Shown: positions 1 to 8,446, numbered from the stretch's first letter. The stretch is 64,000 nt of DNA from Pseudomonas wuhanensis (GCF_030687395.1 NZ_CP117430.1:186001-250000), one strand, 5' to 3'. Notes: generated from the sequence alone by a model not told the origin. A program made the numbers and translations.

Positions 1-920
1 CCAATGACCTACAAACCATCGATCAAATGCATCCACCGGTGGTGGCTTCGGTGGGTGAGCAGAAAATCACGGTATTTTTCTTGAAGAACACGCTCAAAGG
101 TCAGACGACAGGCGCGTACGTTCCCAATGGTGAAGTTTTCTACGCAACGATGAGTGCTACGAAACCAGAACTCACTTATGTGGCGCCGGTCATTGGCGAA
201 CAGATAGTGTCGGTGTTCTTCTTCGAGCGTAAATTTCCTGAGCGAGCGGGGAAGTCCCTGTATGTGCTCACGAAAAACAAGGAGTCGGCCCGCTTCGAGG
301 GCTACTCCTATTCGACGCTGGAGTTACCACTGATTAAGGGCGGGGATCAGTTGTCTTTGCGATTTTTTCGCGGTGATCCGCCAGATCCCGAATTGCAGGA
401 CTGTCGCGACGGGCGAGACCTGGAAGGGGGGGCAGATCTTGAGTGTGCTTACAAGGATGCGGCGAGTATTAAAAAGCGTCTGGCAGACTTGGATGCAAAG
501 ATTATTGCGGATTCAAAACTGGAACATGGCATCAGCCAGGAGCCGCGCAAAATCGGTGGTAACGCGGCCGATATTGCTTGTCCCTCGAACGAGTTTTCAG
601 CGTTCCTCGCAGCTTTTTCCGAGCGCGCAGACGTGCAAAAAACGTTCGTTCAACAGCCGCTGCAACTTGTCACGACTGTGGCGGGAGATCCCGAGCCTGA
701 GATGGAAAAGCGCAGTGTCAGCGGCGATCAGATCAAGTTTCCAATCATCCCGGATCGTGTGAAACGAGAGGCCGATGGTCTTACGTTGACCGTCAAGGAC
801 GAGCGGGGCAACAACGCCACGGCGATCCTGCAGAAGCCGGATACCGATTATGTCTTCGAGTATCAGTTTGTTCGTGGGCAATGTTGGCGGCTTGCAAAAG
901 TCTCGGATTTTTCACTTTAG
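1..920 (+). CDS. Hypothetical protein, 5' end outside window
   Basis: The reading frame is open from the first base (frame beginning at base 3), so the gene probably starts upstream of the window; the first in-window ATG is at 27. About 300 residues are visible. I recognise no family. The sequence is soluble, with a charged middle (near residues 115-165, including paired Cys in a DCRD/LECAY context) and a C-terminal half ending in a CWRL motif. It is followed 45-65 bp downstream by a small secreted protein on the same strand and then a terminator, so the two may form one unit. Function unknown. Confidence 0.6.
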   Translation, partial: NDLQTIDQMHPPVVASVGEQKITVFFLKNTLKGQTTGAYVPNGEVFYATMSATKPELTYVAPVIGEQIVSVFFFERKFPERAGKSLYVLTKNKESARFEGYSYSTLELPLIKGGDQLSLRFFRGDPPDPELQDCRDGRDLEGGADLECAYKDAASIKKRLADLDAKIIADSKLEHGISQEPRKIGGNAADIACPSNEFSAFLAAFSERADVQKTFVQQPLQLVTTVAGDPEPEMEKRSVSGDQIKFPIIPDRVKREADGLTLTVKDERGNNATAILQKPDTDYVFEYQFVRGQCWRLAKVSDFSL

Positions 921-983
921 GCATGCGGTAAGCTCTACTGAGAGCACGACATCGTTTTCAAAAAAATGAGATCAGAGGGATCT

Positions 984-1406
984 GTGAAGAAGTTATTTTT
1001 AATGCTGTTGTTGGTATTGCCGCTGACGGCCCGTAGTGAGATCACAACACAGGTCTCGTGTTTCCGTTCGCTGGAAGGTAAAAACATCAATTTCGAATTC
1101 AGAACCTATTACGACTCGGTTACCCAATGGAGCGGCACTGGGGTTAGGTATAGCAAGTCGAAGAAGGCCATTTCTCTAGTCCATCGAAGCACCGAGCAAG
1201 AAATCCTGGCAGAGGATCGGCCCTATCAATTCACGACAACTTGGGTGGAAGTTTCCGAGGGGGCGCTGACGGGTGAGTATGAGATGGTCCGTCAGGGTGC
1301 TCGGATCTATGGGATGACCTATACGAATTACAAATCCGGTAAGAAATATTCGTTCGATCAAGATATCAGCATGGAGGCGTCACCAGAGACAGGCTGTCAG
1401 TGGTGA
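984..1406 (+). CDS. Small secreted hypothetical protein
   Basis: I choose the GTG at 984 over the ATG at 966 because GAGGGA lies at proper distance before it and because the product (140 aa) then begins directly with a signal peptide (VKKLFLMLLLVLPLTARS, cleavage near residue 20). The mature part is about 120 residues, polar, with two Cys (one near the mature N-terminus, one in the C-terminal GCQW) that could form a disulphide. It is likely periplasmic. No family recognised. A strong hairpin terminator lies 15 bp after the stop. Confidence 0.6.
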   Translation: MKKLFLMLLLVLPLTARSEITTQVSCFRSLEGKNINFEFRTYYDSVTQWSGTGVRYSKSKKAISLVHRSTEQEILAEDRPYQFTTTWVEVSEGALTGEYEMVRQGARIYGMTYTNYKSGKKYSFDQDISMEASPETGCQW

Positions 1407-1420
1407 GTCGAGATTATCGA

Positions 1421-1452
1421 GAAAGGGGACTCAACGTCCCCTTTCTCTTTCT
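1421..1452 (+). terminator. Rho-independent terminator
   Basis: A perfect 10-bp stem, GAAAGGGGAC (1421-1430) with GTCCCCTTTC (1436-1445), has a 5-nt loop and is followed by a T-rich stretch (TCTTTCTG). It lies just after the stop of the secreted protein and faces the minus-strand DUF6124 gene, so it separates convergent transcripts. Confidence 0.75.
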
Positions 1453-1461
1453 GTGGTCCCT

Positions 1462-1842
1462 TTATGCCTTAGCCCGATGCTCCGCCGGATTCGGCGAATC
1501 GATATGATCCAGCGCTCGCTCCACCAACAACTGCACCCCATCCGCCATTCTGCTGAGCGCCAGGGCGACTGAGCGGCGGGTGCCTTCGATGTCATCGGCC
1601 AGGTCGGCGGCGATGGCGCTGATGGACTTCAGGTCTTCGGAGGCGTTGGCCAGGAGGGCTTCGGTGTCGATGTCGGGGGAGACGGTGAAGAGTTTGCCTT
1701 TGCGCTTGGGTTTTTCGTTGGGTGGCGGGGCGAAATGGTGGTCGAGGGCGCGTTCGGCGGCTTCGTGGAGTTTTCTGGAATCGAAGGATTCGTAGGGGGA
1801 TGTGGCTGGGTTTTCTGGGGGATTCGGTGTTGGCTTGATCAT
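1462..1842 (-). CDS. DUF6124 family protein
   Basis: A 126-aa acidic protein starting MIKPTPNPPE. The pattern (N-terminal PTPNPPE...SPYES, a KLHEAAERALDHH segment, a FTVSPDIDTEALL box and a helical C-terminal half ending in VERALDHI) is that of the Pseudomonas DUF6124/DUF3077-type family, function unknown. The start is fixed by AGGA 11 bp before the ATG at 1842. A longer in-frame reading continues upstream but runs through a structured RNA leader (1904-1976), so I reject it. The proline-rich N-terminus looks disordered and the C-terminus predicts helices. The leader RNA suggests post-transcriptional control. Confidence 0.75.
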   Translation of the reverse strand: MIKPTPNPPENPATSPYESFDSRKLHEAAERALDHHFAPPPNEKPKRKGKLFTVSPDIDTEALLANASEDLKSISAIAADLADDIEGTRRSVALALSRMADGVQLLVERALDHIDSPNPAEHRAKA

Positions 1843-1903
1843 AGATGTTAACTTCCTGGAGTTAAGAGGCTGACACCGTTTCTCTTTGCACTTCGAAAGG
1901 GGT

Positions 1904-1976
1904 GGCAGCTGTGCGTTGGTGTGCAAGACCGGTCCAGGTGCCCGGCAGACCCGAAGGTCTCCGACGCACAGCCGCC
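1904..1976 (-). ncRNA. C4-antisense-like structured leader RNA (copy 1)
   Basis: On the minus strand the segment folds into a 13-bp closing stem, GGCGGCUGUGCGU with ACGCACAGCUGCC (one G-U pair). Inside it are a UUCG-capped hairpin AGACC-UUCG-GGUCT and a CCGG...CCGG hairpin. The same fold, with compensatory changes, occurs at 62507-62582. The layout matches the C4 antisense RNA known from the ant leaders of phages P1/P7; the family name is from memory and unchecked. The unpaired segment UUGCAC (plus 1921-1926) is complementary to GUGCAA (plus 1886-1891) in the leader, 12 nt beyond the closing stem. Confidence 0.65.
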
Positions 1977-2167
1977 ATAACGATCCGCGAGCATAGGAAA
2001 ACGCTCGATGAATTGCCACCAACGATTGTGCACCTGAATCGGACTTGCACGTCCGAGTCACCGATTTTGCGGTGACGAACAGAGGTTATCGGTGATGGCC
2101 AAAGTCGCCTAGTTCATGAACAGCCCGGCGTTTTGAAGGAAATGTCCGAGTGGTTTGAGGGCATTAA

Positions 2168-2202
2168 GATCAAAAGATCGCAGCCTTCGGCAGCTCCTAC
2201 AG
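2168..2202. repeat. Dispersed repeat GATCAAAAGATCGCAG...CTCCTACAG
   Basis: A 35-bp stretch containing the palindrome GCAGCCTTCGGCAGC and the run CTCCTACAG, identical to 62768-62802. Both copies lie about 190 bp on the same side of a C4-like RNA. Degenerate relatives lie at 56669-56755 and 61457-61482. The rest of 1977-2371 holds no gene I can support. Confidence 0.7.
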
Positions 2203-2377
2203 GAATGTGTTTCTTTAGGTGTAGGTCGGGTCCCTTAGAATGAAGTGCAAAGCGTGACTTGGTGGTCATCATGCGGGAAAAGCTGTTCATCTTCTTCTAA
2301 CGTAACCCGACAGTGGCGTTCTGGCTTGAAGCGGCTACACTGCGCCGGCCGTTCATTTTTCTTTTGAGGCTGTGCGC

Positions 2378-2767
2378 ATGAAATTTCGTTTTCTTCTGTG
2401 GATGCTGGGTTTGTTGATGGGTAAGGCCAGTCGGACTAATCCTGCGTTTCAGCAGCAGTTGGGTGACAAGGCGTTGGTGTTTCAGCTACAGACCCTGGAC
2501 GGGAAGGTGGCGCGGCATTTCTTTGTGAAGGACCAGCGCATCACCAGCAAGTCAGGCGTGTATGCCGAGCCGGCGTTTGCGATTGCGTTTAAGGATGCGG
2601 CGTATGGCTTTGCCACGATGCAGGCAAAGAACAAGCAGTTGGCGTTTATGACGGGGATTCAGGACAAGTCGATTCAGATCAAGGGCAACCCGGCGCTGGT
2701 GATCTGGTTTCAGGGGTTGACCAAGTATTTGAAGCCTAGGAAGGCGAAGGTGGCAGCTAAGGTTTGA
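2378..2767 (+). CDS. SCP2-like sterol-binding fold protein
   Basis: 129 aa. I start at the ATG at 2378 (MKFRFLLWMLGLLMGKASR); a GTG lies 6 bp upstream. An N-terminal hydrophobic segment (residues 3-17) suggests a membrane anchor or uncleaved signal. Residues 20-115 (VFQLQTLDGKVARHFFV..., FAIAFKDAAYGFATM, IQIKGNPALVIWF) resemble the SCP2 lipid-carrier fold, in which a beta sheet and helices bind acyl chains. The C-terminus is basic (KPRKAKVAAKV). The gene stands alone between a repeat and a REP cluster. Assignment is by fold pattern; ligand unknown. Confidence 0.55.
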   Translation: MKFRFLLWMLGLLMGKASRTNPAFQQQLGDKALVFQLQTLDGKVARHFFVKDQRITSKSGVYAEPAFAIAFKDAAYGFATMQAKNKQLAFMTGIQDKSIQIKGNPALVIWFQGLTKYLKPRKAKVAAKV

Positions 2768-2783
2768 GGCTTTCGATCAAGTC

Positions 2784-2913
2784 TGTGGTGAGGGGGCTTG
2801 CTCCCGCTGGGCTGCGAAGCGGCCCTGAAATCTGAGACCTCGGTTGTTTCTGACACACCGCGTTGGCTGGGTTGCGACTGCTGCGCAGTCGAGCGGGAGC
2901 AAGCTCCCTCGCA
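2784..2913. repeat. REP-like inverted pair (GGGAGCAAGCTCCCTC type)
   Basis: Outer arms GAGGGGGCTTGCTCCCGC and GCGGGAGCAAGCTCCCTC, with inner arms GCTGCGAAGC / GCTGCGCAGTC. Noncoding spacer; a relative occurs at 28078-28172. Confidence 0.7.
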
Positions 2914-2950
2914 TAGGGGTTGGTGTATTTCAGATAGATCGGGGTGGATT

Positions 2951-3017
2951 CATCGCGGGCAAGCCCGCTCCCACAGGGATCGCCTAAATCCTGTGGGAGC
3001 GAGGCTTGCCCGCGATG
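2951..3017. repeat. REP inverted pair (CATCGCGGGCAAGCCCGC type)
   Basis: CATCGCGGGCAAGCCCGCTC and its near-perfect inverse flank a short spacer immediately before the stop of the HDOD gene. Could form a cruciform or stabilise the 3' end of the HDOD transcript. Confidence 0.75.
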
Positions 3018-3020
3018 CTT

Positions 3021-4421
3021 TTAGGCCTGGCTAAATTGCGAAGCCAGTTCACGCAGCAGCACTTCAGCCTCAAGCACTTTGCTGACAACGTCGTTGGCTT
3101 TGTCGCGAGTCAGGCCAACGCGCTCCAGCAAGGCATCCGGAATGTCTTCATCCGGACCCGAACCAATCCCGCGACTACGCAGCAAACGCACGGCCAAACA
3201 TACGAGGTTCGGGTATTCGGCGTAATCACCGTCATAGCTCGGGTCGTGCTGGAAGCGCAACGCGGTGGCCAGTTCTTCGGGCATGTCCCAGTAGCGCATC
3301 AGCCATGAGCCGATCTGTTCGCGGCTGATGCCCAGCAGGTGTTGTTCCACGTAGCTGTGGCACAAGTGCGGGTTGACCTCCAGGTGGCGGCAGATCAGCG
3401 AGAAGTGCGGCGGGAAGACGTGGGCCAGTAGCAGGTAGCCGAAGTTGTGCAGCAGGCCGGCGAGGTAGGTCAGGCCGGCTTCCGGGCGCTGGGCGCGGGG
3501 CATGGCGCGGGTCAGGCCTTCGATGACAGCGGCGGTGTAGATCGATTGCTGCCAGTACGGCGTGGTGTGTTGCGGGTGGTCTTTGGGCAGGCTCAGGGTT
3601 TTGCCCAGGGCCAGGCCCAGCGCCAGGTTGATCACCAGGTCGAAACCGAGCACCCGGACGATGGCGTCTTCCACTGAACGAATCTTGCCCGGCGAGGCGT
3701 AGTACGGCGACGCTGCCCAGCTGACGACTTGTGCGGCCAGGGCCGGGTCGGTTTCGACGACGCCGGTGATGTCGTCGATGGTGGCGTTGGGGTCGACCCG
3801 CAGTTTGATGATTTTCTGCGCGGTTTCGGCCAGCGGCGGAATCTCGATGGTCTCTTCCAGACGTTGCTGGATGCGCCGCGCGGTGAACACCTGGACGGCC
3901 TGGGTGATTTCCTGGCGGTCATCGTCGGGGCGGTCGAGGTTCGGGCGGATGCTGTTCACGGCTTCGCCGAAATTGCCGGCGCTGGCCTTGGTGAGCATGG
4001 TTTTGAAATCTTCGCTGGTGATTTCCAGCAGCACGCCCGGCTCGCCCGAGTTGATCAGCAACTTCGGTTCGCGCAGCAGGCTTTCTTCGTACAGGCACGG
4101 TGAGCTGGTGAGCGCCGGCAGGCCGGGCAACAGGCTCAGGCTGTGTTTGCCGAGCATTTTTACCAGGCGTTCGGTGGATACAGCGGTCAACCGGCGGCCG
4201 GTGAGTTCGGCGAGGCGATTGAGGTCGAGCAGTTGGCTTTGCGGAAACAGCACCATGAGCGCGCCGACGGCATCATCCAGCAAAACCGCCTGCACTTTGC
4301 GTGCGGGGTTCAGGCCGTGATGGTCGAGGACTTCCTGGTAGGCGATGCCCAGCTTGCCGAGCAGCAGCCGAATAACAGACGGAGCGTGCGGGGTTTCGGG
4401 GGCGAGGGCAGCTTCTGTCAT
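3021..4421 (-). CDS. YbaK-like domain / HDOD domain protein
   Basis: 466 aa. Residues about 15-150 resemble the aminoacyl-tRNA deacylase-associated (YbaK/ProX) fold (RLLLGKLGIAYQEV, AVLLDDAVGALMVLFP, DLNRLAELTGR). Residues about 190-400 form an HDOD domain (IPPLAETAQKIIKL, DPALAAQVVSWAASPYY, IRSVEDAIVRVLGFD, YLAGLLHNFGYLLLAHVFP). The canonical HD metal pair appears replaced (HNFGYLL), as usual in HDOD proteins, which act as non-catalytic signalling scaffolds. No transmembrane segment; cytoplasmic. It is transcribed alone, convergent with nothing and downstream of recG by 78 bp. The exact role is unknown; HDOD proteins often take part in surface behaviour or c-di-GMP networks. Confidence 0.85.
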   Translation of the reverse strand: MTEAALAPETPHAPSVIRLLLGKLGIAYQEVLDHHGLNPARKVQAVLLDDAVGALMVLFPQSQLLDLNRLAELTGRRLTAVSTERLVKMLGKHSLSLLPGLPALTSSPCLYEESLLREPKLLINSGEPGVLLEITSEDFKTMLTKASAGNFGEAVNSIRPNLDRPDDDRQEITQAVQVFTARRIQQRLEETIEIPPLAETAQKIIKLRVDPNATIDDITGVVETDPALAAQVVSWAASPYYASPGKIRSVEDAIVRVLGFDLVINLALGLALGKTLSLPKDHPQHTTPYWQQSIYTAAVIEGLTRAMPRAQRPEAGLTYLAGLLHNFGYLLLAHVFPPHFSLICRHLEVNPHLCHSYVEQHLLGISREQIGSWLMRYWDMPEELATALRFQHDPSYDGDYAEYPNLVCLAVRLLRSRGIGSGPDEDIPDALLERVGLTRDKANDVVSKVLEAEVLLRELASQFSQA

Positions 4422-4499
4422 GGTCTGTATCCGTTTTCAAACAATTGCGGGAGTATAACCAGCTTGTTTAAGGCCAGGGTCCAGAAACTGCGACAGTGC

Positions 4500-6575
4500 T
4501 CACACTTGGCCGTATTGCTGCCCATGGCGCAGCCAGCGGTCGAGCAGCGGGCTGACGTGATCCGGCCAACGCTCGAGCAAGGCCTGGGCGGCGTCGCGCA
4601 CGGCAGGCAGTAAATCGGCGTCGCGCATCAGGTCCGCGACCTTGAATTGCAGCAGGCCGGTCTGGCGTGTGCCGAGCATTTCGCCGGGGCCGCGCAGTTC
4701 GAGGTCTTTTTCGGCGATGACAAAACCGTCGTTGGTTTCGCGCATGATGCCCAGCCGCTGACGACCGATCTGCGACAGCGGTGGATGGTAAAGCAGCACG
4801 CAATGGCTGACGGCGCTGCCCCGGCCGACGCGGCCTCGCAGTTGGTGCAGTTGCGCGAGCCCGAGACGCTCGGGGTTTTCGATGATCATCAGGCTGGCGT
4901 TGGGCACGTCGACGCCGACTTCGATCACGGTGGTGGCGACCAGCAGTTGCAGGTTGCCGGCCTTGAATTCGCCCATCACTGCGGCTTTCTCGGCAGGCTT
5001 CATGCGGCCGTGGATCAGCCCGACCTTCAACTCGCCGAGGGCGGCGGTGAGGTCTTCATAAGTCGTTTCGGCGGCCTGACAGGTCAGCTCTTCAGATTCT
5101 TCGATCAGCGTGCACACCCAATAGGCCTGACGGCCTTCGGCGCAGGCGCCGCGCACCCGTTCGATCACTTCGACGCGCCGGGTGTCGGTGACCAGCACCG
5201 TGTTCACCGGGGTACGGCCAGGCGGCAGTTCGTCGAGGATTGAGGTGTCGAGGTCGGCGTAGGCGCTCATGGCCAGCGTCCGTGGAATCGGCGTGGCGGT
5301 CATGATCAGTTGGTGCGGACACATTCGCCCGCCGACGCCTTTCTGTCGCAATGCCAGACGCTGCTGCACGCCGAAGCGGTGTTGCTCGTCGATGATCGCC
5401 AGCGCCAGGTTCTTGAATTGCACCTCTTCCTGAAACAGCGCATGGGTGCCGACCACCATTGGCGTGCCGTTGGCGATTTGCTCCAGCGCGGCTATGCGAT
5501 TTTTACCCTTGAGCTTGCCGGCCAGCCACGCCACTTCAATGCCTAGCGGTTCGAGCCAGCGCTTGAACGTGATGAAGTGCTGCTCGGCGAGGATTTCAGT
5601 GGGCGCCATCAGTGCGACTTGGTAACCGGCCTCCAGCGCTTGCAGCGCGGCGAGGGCAGCGACCACGGTTTTGCCCGCGCCCACGTCGCCCTGAATCAGC
5701 CGCAACATGGGCTCATGCTGACTGAGGTCGTAAGCGATTTCATTGCCGACCCGTTGCTGGGCGCCGGTCGGGGTGAAACCGAGGTTGGCCAAATACTGAG
5801 TGGGCAGCTTGGTGGCTTTGGGCATGGCCGGCGCGCGCAGGGCACGCATGCTCTCGCGCAGGCGCTGCTGGGACAGTTGATGGGTCAGCAGCTCTTCAAA
5901 GGCCAAGCGGTGCTGGGCCCAGTGATGACCGAGGGCGAGCTCGTCGACGTCGGCATCGGCGGGCGGGTGATGCAGGTAACGGATCGCATCGGCCAGCGGT
6001 GCCAGTTGATAGTCCCGGGCCAGTTCGGTCGGCAGCCAGTCGGGCAGGCTGCTGGGCCCGAGCAGGGTCAGGGTTTGCATGCACAGTTGGCGCAAACGCT
6101 GCTGGGTCAGGCCTTCGGTGAGCGGGTAGACCGGGGTCAGGGTTTCATCCACCGGCGGCGGCTCATCGCCGGTTATGGCGCGGTATTCCGGGTGGTAGAT
6201 CTCCAGCCCCGACGCACCGGGCCGCGCTTCGCCGTAGCAGCGAATGCGCGTGCCACGCTTGAGGCCTTCTTTCTGGGCGTTGCTGAAATGGTAGAAGCGC
6301 AGACTGAGCCCGCCGGTGCCGTCCTGCAAACGGACAACCAGGCTGCGGCGCCGGCCCATGACCACGTCGGCACCGCTGACGGTGCCTTCGATCACGGCGT
6401 CTTGCCCGGGTCGCAAATGGCCGATCGGGACCACGCGAGTGCGGTCCTGATAACGCAGCGGCAAGTGGAACAGCACGTCCTGGAGATTTTCCAGGCCGAC
6501 CTTGGCCAGCTTCTCGGCCATGGCTTCGCCGACACCCTTGAGTGCCGTCACCGACACTTGCGACAACTCGGTCAT
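4500..6575 (-). CDS. recG: ATP-dependent DNA helicase RecG
   Basis: 691 aa, the usual RecG length. An N-terminal wedge/OB domain (about 10-200) precedes two SF2 motor domains: Walker A GDVGAGKT at about 297-304, Walker B box DEQH at 396-399 (the RecG-specific DEQHRFG), ATPIPRT motif III, and C-terminal motifs HGRMKPAEK, TTVIEVGVDVPNA and QLRGRVGRG. RecG remodels stalled replication forks and Holliday junctions by branch migration. It begins 9 bp after the oxyR stop, so the pair is one transcript, as in the known P. aeruginosa oxyR-recG operon, linking fork repair to oxidative stress. Confidence 0.98.
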   Translation of the reverse strand: MTELSQVSVTALKGVGEAMAEKLAKVGLENLQDVLFHLPLRYQDRTRVVPIGHLRPGQDAVIEGTVSGADVVMGRRRSLVVRLQDGTGGLSLRFYHFSNAQKEGLKRGTRIRCYGEARPGASGLEIYHPEYRAITGDEPPPVDETLTPVYPLTEGLTQQRLRQLCMQTLTLLGPSSLPDWLPTELARDYQLAPLADAIRYLHHPPADADVDELALGHHWAQHRLAFEELLTHQLSQQRLRESMRALRAPAMPKATKLPTQYLANLGFTPTGAQQRVGNEIAYDLSQHEPMLRLIQGDVGAGKTVVAALAALQALEAGYQVALMAPTEILAEQHFITFKRWLEPLGIEVAWLAGKLKGKNRIAALEQIANGTPMVVGTHALFQEEVQFKNLALAIIDEQHRFGVQQRLALRQKGVGGRMCPHQLIMTATPIPRTLAMSAYADLDTSILDELPPGRTPVNTVLVTDTRRVEVIERVRGACAEGRQAYWVCTLIEESEELTCQAAETTYEDLTAALGELKVGLIHGRMKPAEKAAVMGEFKAGNLQLLVATTVIEVGVDVPNASLMIIENPERLGLAQLHQLRGRVGRGSAVSHCVLLYHPPLSQIGRQRLGIMRETNDGFVIAEKDLELRGPGEMLGTRQTGLLQFKVADLMRDADLLPAVRDAAQALLERWPDHVSPLLDRWLRHGQQYGQV

Positions 6576-6584
6576 GGCAGCGAC

Positions 6585-7514
6585 TTAACCGGCCACCACC
6601 GGCGCTGGCGGCTTGGCCACCGAGCACAGGCGAATGGAGTCGGCGAGAATTTCAATCGCCTTCGGCCGCGGGAAACTCGCGCGCCAGGCGATGGCCACGG
6701 TGCGGAACGGCACGGGCGCGCTCAGTGGGCGCACTTCAATCACGCCGGGAGCGTAGTGATGGCTGTCCACCGCCGACAGCGGCAGGATCGAAATACCCAG
6801 GCCGGACGCGACCATGTGGCGAATGGTTTCCAGCGAGCTGGATTCCACCGTGGTGTGTTTGGCGCCGTCGTTGCCTTTGGCCAGGGTCGGGCAGGCTTCC
6901 AGCACTTGATCGCGGAAGCAGTGGCCTTCGCCGAGCAGCAGCAGGCTCTTGTCGTTGAGCAGGGCGGCGTCGATGGATTCTTTTTGCGTCCACGGATGCT
7001 GAGCCGGCATCAGGACGTAGAACGGCTCGTCGTAGAGCTGCAAGGTCAGCACGTCGGCTTCGTTGAACGGCAGGGCGATGATGATTGCGTCGAGCTCGCC
7101 GTTGCGCAGTTTGTCGCGCAGCACGTGGGTGAAGTTTTCTTCGATGTACAACGGCATCTGCGGGGCGACCCGGTGCAGTTGTGGAATCAGGTGCGGGAAC
7201 AGGTACGGGCCGACGGTGTAGATCGCGCCGACTTTGAGCGGGGCGGTCAGCTGGTTCTTGCCGGCCTGGGCCAGTTCGCGGATGCCTTGGGCCTGTTCCA
7301 GGACTTTCTGTGCCTGGGCGACAATGCCTTCACCGACCGGGGTCAGGCGCACGGCGCTCTTGCTGCGCTCGAAAATCAGCACACCGAGTTCGTCTTCAAG
7401 CTTTTTCACGCCTACCGACAGGGTCGGCTGGCTGACGTGGCAACGCTCGGCCGCGTGGCCGAAGTGCTGCTCTTGGGCGAGGGTAACGATGTAGCGTAAT
7501 TCTGTGAGAGTCAT
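6585..7514 (-). CDS. oxyR: OxyR, peroxide-sensing LysR-type regulator
   Basis: 309 aa. An N-terminal winged helix-turn-helix (about 3-60: YIVTLAQEQHFGHAAERCHVSQPTLS) is followed by a LysR effector domain. The two redox cysteines are in place: Cys199 in GHCFRD and Cys208 in LEACP, the same numbering as E. coli OxyR, so disulphide switching by H2O2 is expected. It should activate katB, ahpC/ahpF-type genes and its own operon. First gene of oxyR-recG. Assigned as OxyR rather than a generic LysR because of the paired cysteines and context. Confidence 0.96.
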   Translation of the reverse strand: MTLTELRYIVTLAQEQHFGHAAERCHVSQPTLSVGVKKLEDELGVLIFERSKSAVRLTPVGEGIVAQAQKVLEQAQGIRELAQAGKNQLTAPLKVGAIYTVGPYLFPHLIPQLHRVAPQMPLYIEENFTHVLRDKLRNGELDAIIIALPFNEADVLTLQLYDEPFYVLMPAQHPWTQKESIDAALLNDKSLLLLGEGHCFRDQVLEACPTLAKGNDGAKHTTVESSSLETIRHMVASGLGISILPLSAVDSHHYAPGVIEVRPLSAPVPFRTVAIAWRASFPRPKAIEILADSIRLCSVAKPPAPVVAG

Positions 7515-7632
7515 AGCAAGCGTCCATGAAGTTGCGGGCCAAGCATACCGGCTGCAATCGATAGACGCACGTTATCAGACTGAGTGTGTCGAGTGACACT
7601 GGGCAATGCAGGTTTGCCGTTTCCAGATATGC

Positions 7633-7658
7633 AAAAAGGCACCTTTCGGTGCCTTTCA
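7633..7658 (-). terminator. Rho-independent terminator of tonB operon
   Basis: Stem AAAGGCACC (7635-7643) with GGTGCCTTT (7648-7656), 4-nt loop, flanked by A5 on the plus strand, i.e. a U-run for the minus-strand tonB transcript. Confidence 0.75.
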
Positions 7659-7699
7659 TAGGTTTTGCAGTCGCCGAAGAACCTGTGGGAGCGGTGCCT

Positions 7700-8446
7700 T
7701 TAACGGCGGCGTTCCAGCGAGTAAACAAACGGTGCTACGATTTCGATGGAGCCGTTGTTCAGCATGTCGGCCGGTGGCTTGGGCAGCGGTTGGGCGCGGC
7801 GGATCATTTCCAGGGTGGCCCGGTCCAGATCGGCATTGCCGGAGCGGCCCACCAGTTCGAACGACAACACGTTACCTTCGGCATCCACCACAAAGCGCAG
7901 ACGGTTCAAACCTTCCTTGCCGCGTTGCTGTGCGCTGGCCGGGTACTTTTTGTACTTGGCCAGGTGCGCGAGCAGTGTGCCTTGCCAGCTGGCCTTGGCC
8001 GCTTGTTGCGCGGGCGATGGGCCGGGTGCTGGTTGAGCGGATTTCTCCGTCGGTGCCTGAGTCGGTTGCGCGTCGCTCGGTTTTTCCTCGGAAGGTTTTT
8101 CCTTCGGCGGCTCCGGCTTTTTCTCCACAGGCTTGGGCGGTTGAGGCTTCGGCTTGGGTTTGACCGGCTTGGGCACGGCAATCTCGGCCTTCGGCGCTTC
8201 AGCGAGTTTCGGCAGCGGCAGTTCTTCCACCGGGGCCGGTGGCTGTGGCGGGGTGATCACCTTCGGCGGTGCGGGCGGTGGCGGGGCCGGAACCGGCGCC
8301 AGTTCGACCATCATCGCTTGCGGCGGCAGCTCGATCGGCGGGCGCGACGTCCAGTTCAGCGCCAGCGCAATGGCCAGCGCATGGACGCCCAGCACCACGG
8401 CCAGGCTCCCGCTGTAACGCGTCAGCTTTTGGCGCGTGTTGATCAT
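7700..8446 (-). CDS. tonB: TonB energy transducer
   Basis: 248 aa. A single N-terminal membrane anchor (about residues 14-32, SLAVVLGVHALAIALAL, with the His expected in the TonB anchor) is followed by a long Pro/Lys/Glu-rich periplasmic spacer (about 40-150) and a C-terminal TonB domain (about 165-245: LLAHLAKYKKYPASAQQRGKEG, YSLERR end). It transmits proton-motive force from ExbBD to outer-membrane siderophore and other receptors. Its start overlaps the exbD stop by 4 bp, so exbB-exbD-tonB is one translationally coupled operon. Confidence 0.95.
   Translation of the reverse strand: MINTRQKLTRYSGSLAVVLGVHALAIALALNWTSRPPIELPPQAMMVELAPVPAPPPPAPPKVITPPQPPAPVEELPLPKLAEAPKAEIAVPKPVKPKPKPQPPKPVEKKPEPPKEKPSEEKPSDAQPTQAPTEKSAQPAPGPSPAQQAAKASWQGTLLAHLAKYKKYPASAQQRGKEGLNRLRFVVDAEGNVLSFELVGRSGNADLDRATLEMIRRAQPLPKPPADMLNNGSIEIVAPFVYSLERRR

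Noticed and set aside
1843..2061. N-terminal extension of the DUF6124 gene (LWRLCVGDLRVC region)
   Set aside because: The same reading appears upstream of the BRO gene only because both contain the C4-like RNA; base changes keep RNA pairing, and a good ribosome site precedes the inner ATG.
5577..7499. 640-codon plus-strand frame opposite recG and oxyR
   Set aside because: Antisense shadow; spans two well-supported genes on the other strand and lacks recognisable domains.
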